From positions 5,199,444 to 5,263,443 of the forward strand of contig NZ_LT906450.1 of assembly GCF_900187265.1 (NCBI RefSeq): DNA of 64,000 bases. The letters run 5' to 3'. The stretch is from Rhodococcus rhodochrous. Its GTDB lineage: Bacteria; Actinomycetota; Actinomycetes; Mycobacteriales; Mycobacteriaceae. The notes below the pieces were generated by a model. It was not told the DNA's origin. It saw nothing but the letters and a program-made list of their open reading frames with translations, and ran no database searches. Positions 18,529 to 25,935 of the stretch are shown here, piece by piece. Position numbers and translations under genes: made by a program. The stretch's first letter is position 1. Each line of letters opens with the position of its first letter.

Positions 18529-19052
18529 GCAAGGTGCGCGATACCCGCAGAACCGCTGTGTACGAAGCGGAGTCGATCGTACGGAAGATGCTCGACCGCG
18601 CCGACGAGCGCGGGTTGCGGACCGTGGAGGTCGCCGGCTCCCACGTCACGCTCCCGGTCGAGAGACGGTTCGCCTCCATCGCCTCGGTCCAGGAGTACAT
18701 CGACGCCGTGCTCGCCCTCGACTGGGTACGCGCCCGGTGGGAGCGCGCCGCCGTGCCGGTGCGCGTGCGGGCGCGGGCCGGCAACGCGGCCGCACACTAC
18801 GAACGCGACTGCGCGACCATCGCCCTTCCCGAGCATCGGGCGAACACGGCGTGGGCGTTCCGCGAGATGGTGGTGTTGCACGAACTCGCGCACCACCTCG
18901 ATCCGCACGATCCCGACGACGCCACCGAGGGTGCCCACGGGCCGGCCTTCGTCGAACGGTTTCTCGCCCTGGTCGGCGAAATCATCGGTCCGGAAGCAGC
19001 ATTCGCGTTGCAGGCGACCGGGATCGCTACCCCGGCACATCCCCGTCGATAG
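18525..19052 (+). CDS. Putative metallohydrolase, TIGR04338 family
   Basis: Zincin-type protein, 175 residues. The metal site HELAHH near residue 124 and a downstream HGPAF histidine about 17 residues later are both present, as expected for an HExxH protease-like fold. The catalytic activity and substrate are unknown. GTG at 18525 overlaps the DUF2786 stop and has GAGGAGG upstream, so the pair is translationally coupled. As I recall, this pairing recurs in actinobacteria. No signal peptide is seen, so it is cytoplasmic. Confidence 0.87.
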   Translation: MSKVRDTRRTAVYEAESIVRKMLDRADERGLRTVEVAGSHVTLPVERRFASIASVQEYIDAVLALDWVRARWERAAVPVRVRARAGNAAAHYERDCATIALPEHRANTAWAFREMVVLHELAHHLDPHDPDDATEGAHGPAFVERFLALVGEIIGPEAAFALQATGIATPAHPRR

Positions 19053-19240
19053 TCTCCGGTTTCCGAAACCCTTACCGGCTCGAGAACCTTTCTTTGGCAT
19101 CGCCGCCGACGACCGAGCCGGATCTGCAGCAATGCTCGTATCCTGCTGCATAACATACTGATTGGTCTTTCCGGGCCCGCCGTTCGCTCCGGGATCCGCG
19201 TGCCGACGAAGCATGCGAACCAAGGTCTCGAGTGACTTAC

Positions 19241-19256
19241 TGTGGTTTGCATCACA
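19241..19256. promoter_or_regulatory. CRP/GlxR-like binding site upstream of the gas vesicle cluster
   Basis: TGTGGTTTGCATCACA matches the CRP-family consensus TGTGA-N6-TCACA in 9 of 10 fixed positions. It lies 87 bp before the first gvp gene. The rest of the 290-bp gap (19053-19342) shows no gene, and no convincing -35/-10 pair could be fixed. Actinobacteria carry CRP-type regulators (GlxR/Cmr), so cAMP-linked control of the cluster is plausible. Confidence 0.6.
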
Positions 19257-19342
19257 CAAAGACACGCGTCGGTTGCGTACCGAGACCTCCAAGCCCCTTC
19301 CGAACACGCCACACGACGCGCGGCATACGAAGGAGAACGGTG

Positions 19343-19987
19343 ATGAAACCCGGAGCACGAGTCGCCCTCGGTGTGGGCATCGGATATTTCCTCGGCCGAA
19401 CCAAGAAGATGCGGTTGGCCATGATGCTCGCCGGTGCCGGCATGACCGGCAAACTGCCCAGCAACCCCCAGGAACTCCTGCAGCGCAGCGCCTCGATGCT
19501 CGGCTCGTCTCCCGAGATCAACAAGATCACCGAATCCGTTCGCGGAGAACTCATGAACGCGGCGCGGGCCGCTGCCGTGACCGCGGCCAGCAACCGGATC
19601 GACGCCCTCAACGAACGTCTGCAGTCCCGCGCGAGCGGTGGCGGCGAGCGATCGGAGGACGAACCCGAGGACGCCGAGTACGAGGACGAGTACGACGAGC
19701 GCGACGAGGAACCGGAGTACGAGGCCGACGAGAGCGACGCCGCGCAGGACGAGACGGGCGACGACGAGGGCGCCGAGGAGGAGTCGGACACCGAACCCGA
19801 GCGCCCCGCACCCCGACGCCGCACCACCCGCGCGTCCTCCCGTCCGCGAACATCCCGCAGCAAGAAGGCATCCGACAGCGAGGACTCGGACGATTCGGAC
19901 GAGGCACCGGCCAAGCCGCGTAAGCGCGCGGCGCGCAGCAGTGGCTCGTCGTCCGGCCGCGCCCCGGTCCGCCGAACGGGACGGTGA
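19343..19987 (+). CDS. Gas vesicle cluster protein, GvpY-like, acidic/basic tail
   Basis: 214 residues, first gene of the cluster. The N-terminus (ARVALGVGIGYFLGRTKKMR) is a hydrophobic, glycine-rich stretch ending in basic residues, resembling the small conserved protein of Streptomyces gvp clusters (GvpY). A helical region (about 45-100) follows. Residues about 105-155 are almost all Asp/Glu, and the last 55 are Arg/Lys/Ser/Pro-rich, so the C-terminal half is a disordered polyampholyte. The ATG has AAGGAGAA upstream. Its stop overlaps a possible start of the next gene. Precise function unknown; GvpY naming is by position and N-terminus only. Confidence 0.7.
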   Translation: MKPGARVALGVGIGYFLGRTKKMRLAMMLAGAGMTGKLPSNPQELLQRSASMLGSSPEINKITESVRGELMNAARAAAVTAASNRIDALNERLQSRASGGGERSEDEPEDAEYEDEYDERDEEPEYEADESDAAQDETGDDEGAEEESDTEPERPAPRRRTTRASSRPRTSRSKKASDSEDSDDSDEAPAKPRKRAARSSGSSSGRAPVRRTGR

Positions 19988-19992
19988 GGACG

Positions 19993-21306
19993 ATGGCCAG
20001 GTCGAAGGGCGTCGCGGGCGGAGTCACCGACGCGGTGGGCAAGGCCGGGAAGACCGCTACCGATACCGCCGGTGAGGCCGGTCGCACCGCCACGGACACG
20101 GCGGGGAAGGCCACGGGCGGACTGACCGGTGGACTGCAGCAGTCGTTGCAGGGCCTCGCGGGGACGGTCGCCCAGAACGCGTTGTCGAGCCTGTCCGACA
20201 GGGTCACCGGCACGGCGGGACGATTACAGGATTACTCCGAGGGCAAGGGCGGGAACCTGGCCAGTGCGCTCACCGGTGTCGACAAGCTCGCTCAGGGCGA
20301 GTCGCCGTTGAAGGCGGCGGCAAGTTCGGGATTCGAGAACCTGAAGAACACCGCGAAGGACAAGTTCCAGGACGTCAAGGAGTCCGTCACCGGTGGTGGT
20401 GGAGGCAAGGGTGGGGGCGGTAAGAAGCTCAAGCTCACCAACATCGTCGAGAGCATCGACGTGGGCGTGCCGATCGACCTCGCCTACGACCTGTGGACCC
20501 AGTTTGCCGACTGGCCGAAGTTCATGAAGAAGGTCGAGCAGGTCGAACAGGTCGAGGACGAGAAGCTCCACTGGACCGGCAAGGTGTTCTGGTCGCGCCG
20601 GAACTGGGAGTCCACGATCCTCGAACAGGTGCCGTTCGAACGGATCGTGTGGCGTTCCAAGGGCGGCAAGGGCTACATCGACGGTGCGGTGACCTTCCAC
20701 GAACTCACACCCGATCTCACCCGGATCCTCATGGTCCTCGAGTACCACCCCCGGGGTCTGTTCGAGCGCACCGCGAATCTGTGGCGGGCGGTCGGGCGCC
20801 GGTCACGCCTGGAGCTGAAGCACTTCCGGCGCTACGCCATGACCGAGGCCATCCTGCATCCCGATGACATCGTCGGCTGGCATGGCGAGATCCGCGAGAG
20901 CGAGGTCGTCAAGGACGACGAGACCGCGCGTCAGGAGGAAGAGGAGCGCGAACAGGAGGACGCCCGCGAGAACGGCGAGGAGGGGGTGACCGACACCTCC
21001 GGCGACGAGGACGAGATCCGCGACGAGGACGAGGATTTCGAGGAGGGTGAACCGTCCGAGGACGAGTACGAGGAGGAGTCGCCCGAAGACGCAAGCGACG
21101 AGGAGTCGCCCGAGGACGAGGAGGATCTCGAGGACGAGTATCCCGAAGAGGAGGACGAGACCGAGGAGGACGAGACCTCCGGCGAAGAACCCGACGACGA
21201 AGAGGACGAGCCCGAACCGCCTCGGAAACGCGCGCCCGCGAAGCGGACCCGCGCGACGAAGGCCACCGGTACGCGCTCGGCCCGCTCGAGAGGATCCCGG
21301 TCATGA
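19993..21306 (+). CDS. SRPBCC domain gas vesicle protein, GvpZ-like
   Basis: 437 residues. A Gly/Thr/Ala-rich N-terminal region (1-140, repeats like [20 protein letters not shown]) precedes an SRPBCC/cyclase-like lipid-binding fold at about 145-310, with [20 protein letters not shown] and the [13 protein letters not shown] and YHPRGLFE blocks. Residues about 315-410 are extremely Glu/Asp-rich, then a basic Arg/Lys/Thr tail. Streptomyces gvp clusters encode an SRPBCC protein at this place (GvpZ). ATG at 19993 has GAGGA upstream; GTG at 19984 is an alternative. ATGA overlap with gvpA. Role in vesicle assembly is unproven. Confidence 0.8.
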   Translation: MARSKGVAGGVTDAVGKAGKTATDTAGEAGRTATDTAGKATGGLTGGLQQSLQGLAGTVAQNALSSLSDRVTGTAGRLQDYSEGKGGNLASALTGVDKLAQGESPLKAAASSGFENLKNTAKDKFQDVKESVTGGGGGKGGGGKKLKLTNIVESIDVGVPIDLAYDLWTQFADWPKFMKKVEQVEQVEDEKLHWTGKVFWSRRNWESTILEQVPFERIVWRSKGGKGYIDGAVTFHELTPDLTRILMVLEYHPRGLFERTANLWRAVGRRSRLELKHFRRYAMTEAILHPDDIVGWHGEIRESEVVKDDETARQEEEEREQEDARENGEEGVTDTSGDEDEIRDEDEDFEEGEPSEDEYEEESPEDASDEESPEDEEDLEDEYPEEEDETEEDETSGEEPDDEEDEPEPPRKRAPAKRTRATKATGTRSARSRGSRS

Positions 21307-21716
21307 CCATCCAACCTGCAGGGGGCGGCGGCGGTGGAGGCGGCGGGGGCGGTATGGCCCGTCCCAATTCGTCCGGCCTCGCCGACGTCATCGACACGAT
21401 CCTCGACAAGGGCCTCGTCATCGACGCGTTCGTGCGTGTCTCGCTCGTCGGTATCGAACTGCTCACCATCGACGCCCGCGTCGTCGTGGCCAGTGTCGAC
21501 ACCTACCTGCGTTTCGCGGAGGCGGTGAACCGGCTCGAGATCTCCGACAACGAGCCGAAGGGTCTTCCGGATCTCGTCGGCGACATCACTTCGGGCGGTT
21601 CCAAACACAAGACGAAGGGAGCACTCGAGGCTGCGGGGGAGAAGGTCAGCGAGTTCCTCGGGGACGTCCAGGAGCAGCGCGAGCCCGCTCGACGATCTCG
21701 CAGGGGTGAGGACTGA
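21303..21716 (+). CDS. gvpA: Major gas vesicle structural protein GvpA
   Basis: Small amphipathic shell protein that forms the ribs of the gas vesicle wall, 137 residues. The core (about 24-78) is canonical: [20 protein letters not shown], then [20 protein letters not shown] and [13 protein letters not shown]. An 11-glycine tract (residues 7-17) precedes it, and a basic 55-residue tail follows, as in actinobacterial GvpA. ATG overlaps the previous stop (ATGA) and its stop overlaps the gvpF start (TGATG). ATG at 21354 would remove the glycine tract but lacks coupling. The VNRL ending of the core separates it from the GvpJ type. Confidence 0.93.
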   Translation: MTIQPAGGGGGGGGGGGMARPNSSGLADVIDTILDKGLVIDAFVRVSLVGIELLTIDARVVVASVDTYLRFAEAVNRLEISDNEPKGLPDLVGDITSGGSKHKTKGALEAAGEKVSEFLGDVQEQREPARRSRRGED

Positions 21717-22528
21717 TGTCGACCGGACAGACCGAACGGCCCGAGCAGGGCGACAACGACGAAACCGCCACGACCACTGCGGTCTACGTCTACGGGATCG
21801 TCCCGTCGGATGTGGAGCCGGAGGATCATGCGGAAGGGGTGGGTAATCCGCCGGCCGAGGTGTCGGTGGTCAGATCCGGTCGCGTCGCCGCACTGGTGAG
21901 CGAGATCCCCACCGATCGCGCCCTCGGCACACCGGACGATCTCAAGGCGCACGCCGAGTTGCTCGACGGGACCGTGACGGTCGCCCCCGTGCTCCCGTTG
22001 AGATTCGGGGCGGTCCTCACCGATCGGGATGCGGTGGCCGCGGAACTGCTCGAGGGGAACGAGGACGAACTCGCCTCGGCCCTCGACCAACTCGAAGGTC
22101 TCGCACAGTACGTCGTGAAGGGGCGCTACGTCGAGAAGACGATCCTGCAGGAGATCCTCGAGGAGAACTCCGAGGCGGCGCAGTTGCGGGAACAGCTCCG
22201 CGGGCAGTCCGAGGATGCGACCCGCGATGCGCGGATGGCGCTCGGAGAGATCATCAATGCGACGATCGAGGCCAAGCGCGCCGAGGACACCCGTCGCACG
22301 GTCGAGGCCCTGTCGTCGCTCGAACCGATGGTCAACGAGCGGCAGCCCACGCACGAGCAGGACGCCGTGCACATCGCCGTCCTCGTCGAACTCGAGCGGC
22401 AGGACGACCTCGAACAGGCTCTGCAGGAACTGGGCCGGGAGTGGGAGAACAGGGTCGAGTTCTCGTTGCTCGGTCCGATGGCGGCCTACGACTTCGTGGC
22501 GAAATCCGATCCCGGTGAAGGAGGTTGA
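21716..22528 (+). CDS. gvpF: Gas vesicle protein GvpF (GvpF/GvpL family)
   Basis: Assembly protein that contacts GvpA, 270 residues. The N-terminal domain begins AVYVYGIVPSDVEPE near 22 and contains VAPVLPLRFGAVLTD near 82. The C-terminal part has KGRYVEKTILQEILEEN and ends in ENRVEFSLLGPMAAYDFV, the usual GvpF/L terminus. The frame is open throughout, in contrast to the second family member at 23477. ATG overlaps the gvpA stop. Naming as F rather than L is by gene order. Confidence 0.92.
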   Translation: MSTGQTERPEQGDNDETATTTAVYVYGIVPSDVEPEDHAEGVGNPPAEVSVVRSGRVAALVSEIPTDRALGTPDDLKAHAELLDGTVTVAPVLPLRFGAVLTDRDAVAAELLEGNEDELASALDQLEGLAQYVVKGRYVEKTILQEILEENSEAAQLREQLRGQSEDATRDARMALGEIINATIEAKRAEDTRRTVEALSSLEPMVNERQPTHEQDAVHIAVLVELERQDDLEQALQELGREWENRVEFSLLGPMAAYDFVAKSDPGEGG

Positions 22529-22530
22529 CG

Positions 22531-22785
22531 ATGGGTCTGCTGACCTCCCTGCTCACGCTGCCCCTCGCTCCCGTCAAGGGAGTGATGTGGCTCGGAGAGG
22601 TCATCCAGGAGCAGGTCGAACAGCAACTGCACGACCCCGCCAACGTGCGGCGCGAACTCGAGGAGATCGAGGAAGCGGCGGAGGCGGGTGAGCTGACGCC
22701 CGAGGAGAAGGACGAGGCGCAGCAGGCCGTGCTGAACCGGATGATCTCCCGGGGCGGATCCGGCCCCGCCGAGGGAAAGGAGTGA
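22531..22785 (+). CDS. gvpG: Gas vesicle protein GvpG
   Basis: 84-residue accessory protein essential in studied gas vesicle systems. It opens with MGLLTSLLTLPLAPVKGVMW, the diagnostic GvpG N-terminus. A charged helix follows (EQVEQQLHDPANVRRELEEI) with likely coiled coil. The start ATG has a strong GAAGGAGG ribosome site. Confidence 0.93.
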   Translation: MGLLTSLLTLPLAPVKGVMWLGEVIQEQVEQQLHDPANVRRELEEIEEAAEAGELTPEEKDEAQQAVLNRMISRGGSGPAEGKE

Positions 22786-22789
22786 TCCC

Positions 22790-23086
22790 GTGGCGCAGGA
22801 CACCGGCCCGCCCGCGATCTCGGCGGCCGAGGCCGCATCGGCGGCCCTCACACATCTGAAGGAACTGACCTCGAAGGAGGCTCAGGGGGTGACCTCCGTC
22901 GAACCCACCGAGGACGGTTGGGTCGTCGAGGTGGAGGTCGTGGAGGACAGGCGGATCCCGTCGTCGGCCGACATGCTTGCGCTCTACGAGGTGGAGATCG
23001 ATCTGGACGGAAATCTGCTCGCGTACAGGAGGACCCGGCGTTACGGACGCGGTAGCAGCGATATCGGTGCGAGGACCGGATCATGA
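22790..23086 (+). CDS. gvpO: Gas vesicle protein GvpO
   Basis: 98 residues. The GvpO core is clear: GVTSVEPTEDGWVVEVEVVE, then RRIPSSADMLALYEVEIDLD and YRRTRRYGRG. In halophilic archaea and Streptomyces it is required for, or regulates, vesicle formation. GTG at 22790 follows AAAGGAG. Its stop overlaps the gvpJ ATG. In Streptomyces gvpO usually opens the cluster; here it is inside it. Confidence 0.92.
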   Translation: MAQDTGPPAISAAEAASAALTHLKELTSKEAQGVTSVEPTEDGWVVEVEVVEDRRIPSSADMLALYEVEIDLDGNLLAYRRTRRYGRGSSDIGARTGS

Positions 23087-23484
23087 CGGTGATCGGGGGC
23101 GGTGGAGGCGGCACGTCGTCGCCGCAGCCCTACGGGGGCGGGGGCCGGTCGACCAATCTCGGCGACATCCTCGAGCGTGTCCTCGACAAGGGATTGGTCA
23201 TCGCCGGCGACATCCAGGTGAATCTGCTCGACATCGAACTGCTCACGATCAAGCTCCGTCTCGTCATCGCGTCGCTCGAGACCGCCAAGGCCGTCGGGAT
23301 CGACTGGTGGGAGAGCGATCCGTGGTTGACGAGCAAGGCCCGGGCACCCGAGGTCGATTCGAGCCGCGCGGAACTCGAGTTGGAGAACCGGCGTCTGCGC
23401 GAGCGGTTGGCCGCACTCGAGGCCCGAGCGGAGGAGTTGGAGCCGGAACCGGCGGAGATCGTGGACGAGGAGGACCGTGACTGA
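23083..23484 (+). CDS. gvpJ: Minor gas vesicle structural protein GvpJ (GvpA/J family)
   Basis: 133 residues. A Gly-rich start is followed by the GvpA-like core LGDILERVLDKGLVIAGDIQ, then VNLLDIELLTIKLRLVIASL. The block GIDWWESDPWL right after it marks the J type. The C-terminal 45 residues (ELELENRRLRERLAALEARA) form a heptad coiled coil. GvpJ is thought to nucleate or cap the vesicle. ATG overlaps the gvpO stop; the 3' end overlaps the gvpL start by 8 nt. Confidence 0.93.
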   Translation: MTVIGGGGGGTSSPQPYGGGGRSTNLGDILERVLDKGLVIAGDIQVNLLDIELLTIKLRLVIASLETAKAVGIDWWESDPWLTSKARAPEVDSSRAELELENRRLRERLAALEARAEELEPEPAEIVDEEDRD

Positions 23485-24264
23485 CACGACCGGGATCTGG
23501 ATGTACGCCGTGACCGACGGGACGCTCGTCGGCCACGAGACCGAGGGCACCTCCGGTGTCGCCGGCGAGCAGGTCCGCACCGTGCAGGAGGGCGGGCTGA
23601 CCGCCGTCGTCGGAACGGTGCCCCTGGACGATTTCGGCGAGGCTGCACTGGCACGCAATCTCGAGGATCTGGACTGGTTGGAGAGAGTGGCCCGCGCCCA
23701 TGATTCGGTAGTCGCCGGAGTGGCACGTCACGTCTCCGTGGTACCCCTGCGACTCGCGACCGTCTGTCTCGACGACGAACGGGTCCGTGCCCTGCTCACC
23801 GAGCACCGGGAGCAGTTCTCGTCGGCGCTCGCCCTCGTGACGGGTCGTACCGAATGGGGGTCAAGGCGTTCGCCGATCGCAAGGCACTGACCGCCGCTGT
23901 CGCCGAAGCGCAGACGGAGGGGGCGGGTTCCGGCACGGGCACGGCCTATCTGTTGCGCCGCCGCGCACAACTGGCGGCGCAGGAGAGCGTCGAACGCGAC
24001 GCAGCCGCACGTGCCGCCGAGATCCACGAGCGGCTGCTGCGGGTGTCGGCCGCGGGTCGCCGGGGTGCACCGACCGATCCGGCACTGAGCGGCAGCCACG
24101 AGTGGATGCTGCTCAACGGGACGTATCTCGTCGACGACGACAGGACGGACGAATTCCGTTCCGAGGTCGAGGAACTCGCGTCCATGTATACGGGCATCAG
24201 GCTCGAGACGAGCGGCCCGTGGCCGCCCTACTCGTTCGCCGGAGCAGAACGGATCTCGCCGTGA
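23477..24264 (+). pseudogene. gvpL: gvpL (GvpF/GvpL family), split by a -1 frameshift
   Basis: The first part (23477-23890) starts at GTG and encodes TGIWMYAVTDGTLVG and SVVPLRLATVCLDDERV, then leaves frame after GRTEWG and stops. The second part (open from 23854 to 24264) continues VKAFADRKALTAAV, GTAYLLRRRAQLAAQE and ends GPWPPYSFAG, the normal GvpF/L C-terminus. One extra G in the five-G run at 23856-23860 would join them as EWG-VKAFADRK into one protein of about 262 residues, matching GvpF in length. So it is a single gene with a one-base deletion in a homopolymer: a sequencing error, a mutation, or phase variation. An ATG at 23854 could also restart translation. Confidence 0.9.
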
Positions 24265-24488
24265 GATACGCCGACGGATCAGTGGACGAGGAGCGGCGGA
24301 TCGCTCTGATCGATCTGCTGGACCGGGTGCTGTCCGGTGGTGTGGTCATCACCGGCGACATCACGTTGTCGATCGCGGAGATCGATCTGGTGCGGATCTC
24401 GTTGCGCGCGTTGATCTCGTCGATCAGTACCCTGTCGCTGCCCGGGGTCGACGTCCCCGTTCCCCGTGGGGCCCGGGAGGATTCGTGA
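24261..24488 (+). CDS. gvpS: Gas vesicle protein GvpS/GvpM-like (third GvpA-family member)
   Basis: 75-residue short GvpA/J/M-type protein. The core is IALIDLLDRVLSGGVVITGD followed by ITLSIAEIDLVRISLRALIS. It lacks the long N- and C-terminal extensions of GvpA and GvpJ in this cluster. GTG overlaps the gvpL stop (GTGA) and its stop overlaps gvpK. Streptomyces clusters call this position GvpS; GvpM is the archaeal counterpart. Confidence 0.88.
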   Translation: MRYADGSVDEERRIALIDLLDRVLSGGVVITGDITLSIAEIDLVRISLRALISSISTLSLPGVDVPVPRGAREDS

Positions 24489-24778
24489 GCGAACCGGTGA
24501 ACTTCCCGTCGCGTATCGACGCCGATCCCGAATCCGTGGAGCGGGGTCTGGTGACGCTGGTGCTCACGCTCGTCGAACTGCTCCGGCAACTGATGGAGCG
24601 TCAGGCCCTGCACCGCATGGATGCAGGGGATCTCAGCGACGAGCAGATCGAACGTCTCGGCACGACACTGATGCTGCTCGAGCAGCGCATGGCCGAGCTG
24701 CGCGACCATTTCGGGCTCACCCCCGAGGATCTCAACATCGATCTCGGTCCGCTGGGGACACTGCTGCCCCGGGAGTGA
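24485..24778 (+). CDS. gvpK: Gas vesicle protein GvpK
   Basis: 97 residues, all helical. The family block VERGLVTLVLTLVELLRQLM and the motif QALHRMDAGDLSDEQIERLG, then LGLTPEDLNIDLGPLG-like ending (FGLTPEDLNIDLGPLGTLL), identify GvpK. Needed for vesicle formation in several systems. GTG overlaps the previous stop. It is the last gene of the cluster, 10 bp from a convergent acyl-CoA dehydrogenase gene with no obvious terminator between. Confidence 0.93.
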   Translation: MSEPVNFPSRIDADPESVERGLVTLVLTLVELLRQLMERQALHRMDAGDLSDEQIERLGTTLMLLEQRMAELRDHFGLTPEDLNIDLGPLGTLLPRE

Positions 24779-24788
24779 GCCCGATCGG

Positions 24789-25925
24789 TCACATTCCGGC
24801 GATCTCCACGAGCTCGTAGTCCTTCACACCACCGGCGAGCACCCGCAGGTGATCGTCCATGGTGCCGAGGGTGTGCTCGATCGCGGTCAGGCGGCTCAGG
24901 TAGTGGCCGATGGAGTGCTCGGCCGTGACCCCGATGCCGCCGTGCATCTGCACGGACTCCTGGCCGATCTTCCGAGCGGACCGGCCGACCTGCAGCTTGG
25001 CGCGCGACGCGATGGTCGGGTCGACGATGCCGTCGGAGAGGGCCATGGTCGCGTACAGGCTCATGCTCGACGCCAACTCGTACAGCACGTACATGTCGGC
25101 CGCACGGTGGGTGAGCGCCTGGAACATCGACAGCGGCACACCGAACTGCTTGCGCTGCTTGAGGTAGCTCGTCGTCAGCTGCACCGAGGAGTCGAGGGCA
25201 CCGACCGCCTCGGCACACAGTGCCGCCTGCGCATGCACCTGCGCAGCAGTGATGGCTGCGGACGCGTCGGCCGCCTCACCGAGCGGAGTGGCCGCGACGT
25301 CGTCGAGCACGAGCTGCGCGCCGCGACGCTCGTCGTGGGTGCGGTACGGAGTGCGGGCCAGACCGTCGGCCGATGCGTCGACGACGAACAGTCCGACGCC
25401 ACCCTCCGGGAGCTTCGCCGAGACGATGAAGGTGTCGGCGCAATCACCGTGCAGCACAGGGTTCTTGCGACCGGAGACGGTCCAGGAGTCGCCGTCGCGC
25501 GCCGCGGTGGTGGCCACCTCGGTGTGCGGCCAGCGGCTGCCCGGCTCGTCGTGCGCGAACGCGAGGAGCACGGTGCCCTCGGACAGTCGCGGCAGGATGT
25601 CGGAGCGCTGCGCGTCGGTGCCGACGTCGGCGACGAGCCGGCCGGGCAGGTAGACGCAGTCGAGCACGGGCTCGGGTGCGAGGGCGCGGCCGATCTCGGT
25701 CATGACGGCCATGACCTCCACCGGTCCGGCTCCCATGCCGCCGTGCTCCTCCGCGAAGGGCAGGCCGAGGACGCCGAGTTCGGCGAGCTGCTTCCACACG
25801 TCGCGGTTCCAGCCCAGGTCACCTTCGGCCACCCGGTTGCGCGACTCGACGTCGTACGCACCCGAGAGGAGGTCGCGGACGGTCGCGCGGAGCATGTCCT
25901 GTTCGGTGTCGAGTTCGAAATTCAT
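24789..25925 (-). CDS. Acyl-CoA dehydrogenase, small/beta-type subunit
   Basis: 378 residues, FAD-binding ACAD fold. The N-terminal helical domain begins MNFELDTEQDMLRATVRDLL; FAEEHGGMGAGPVEVM lies near 57. The C-terminal domain has LKQRKQFGVPLSMFQALTHR (FAD/interface) and QESVQMHGGIGVTAEHSIGH. It is encoded 10 nt after the large-subunit gene. Such unequal pairs form alpha2beta2 dehydrogenases in steroid-ring and dicarboxylate breakdown (FadE26-27, FadE28-29 or PimC/PimD types). Substrate unknown. Confidence 0.9.
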   Translation of the reverse strand: MNFELDTEQDMLRATVRDLLSGAYDVESRNRVAEGDLGWNRDVWKQLAELGVLGLPFAEEHGGMGAGPVEVMAVMTEIGRALAPEPVLDCVYLPGRLVADVGTDAQRSDILPRLSEGTVLLAFAHDEPGSRWPHTEVATTAARDGDSWTVSGRKNPVLHGDCADTFIVSAKLPEGGVGLFVVDASADGLARTPYRTHDERRGAQLVLDDVAATPLGEAADASAAITAAQVHAQAALCAEAVGALDSSVQLTTSYLKQRKQFGVPLSMFQALTHRAADMYVLYELASSMSLYATMALSDGIVDPTIASRAKLQVGRSARKIGQESVQMHGGIGVTAEHSIGHYLSRLTAIEHTLGTMDDHLRVLAGGVKDYELVEIAGM

Positions 25926-25935
25926 GTCCGGGGCC

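Noticed and set aside
19053-19240. Possible tRNA or small RNA in the gap before the gvp cluster
   Set aside because: No cloverleaf or strong hairpin was seen.
23854-24264. Second half of gvpL as an independent gene
   Set aside because: It lacks the GvpF/L N-terminal domain and begins exactly where the upstream part loses frame, so it is better read as one frameshifted gene.
24779-24788. Terminator after gvpK
   Set aside because: The 10-bp gap to the convergent gene has no hairpin; transcripts probably overlap.
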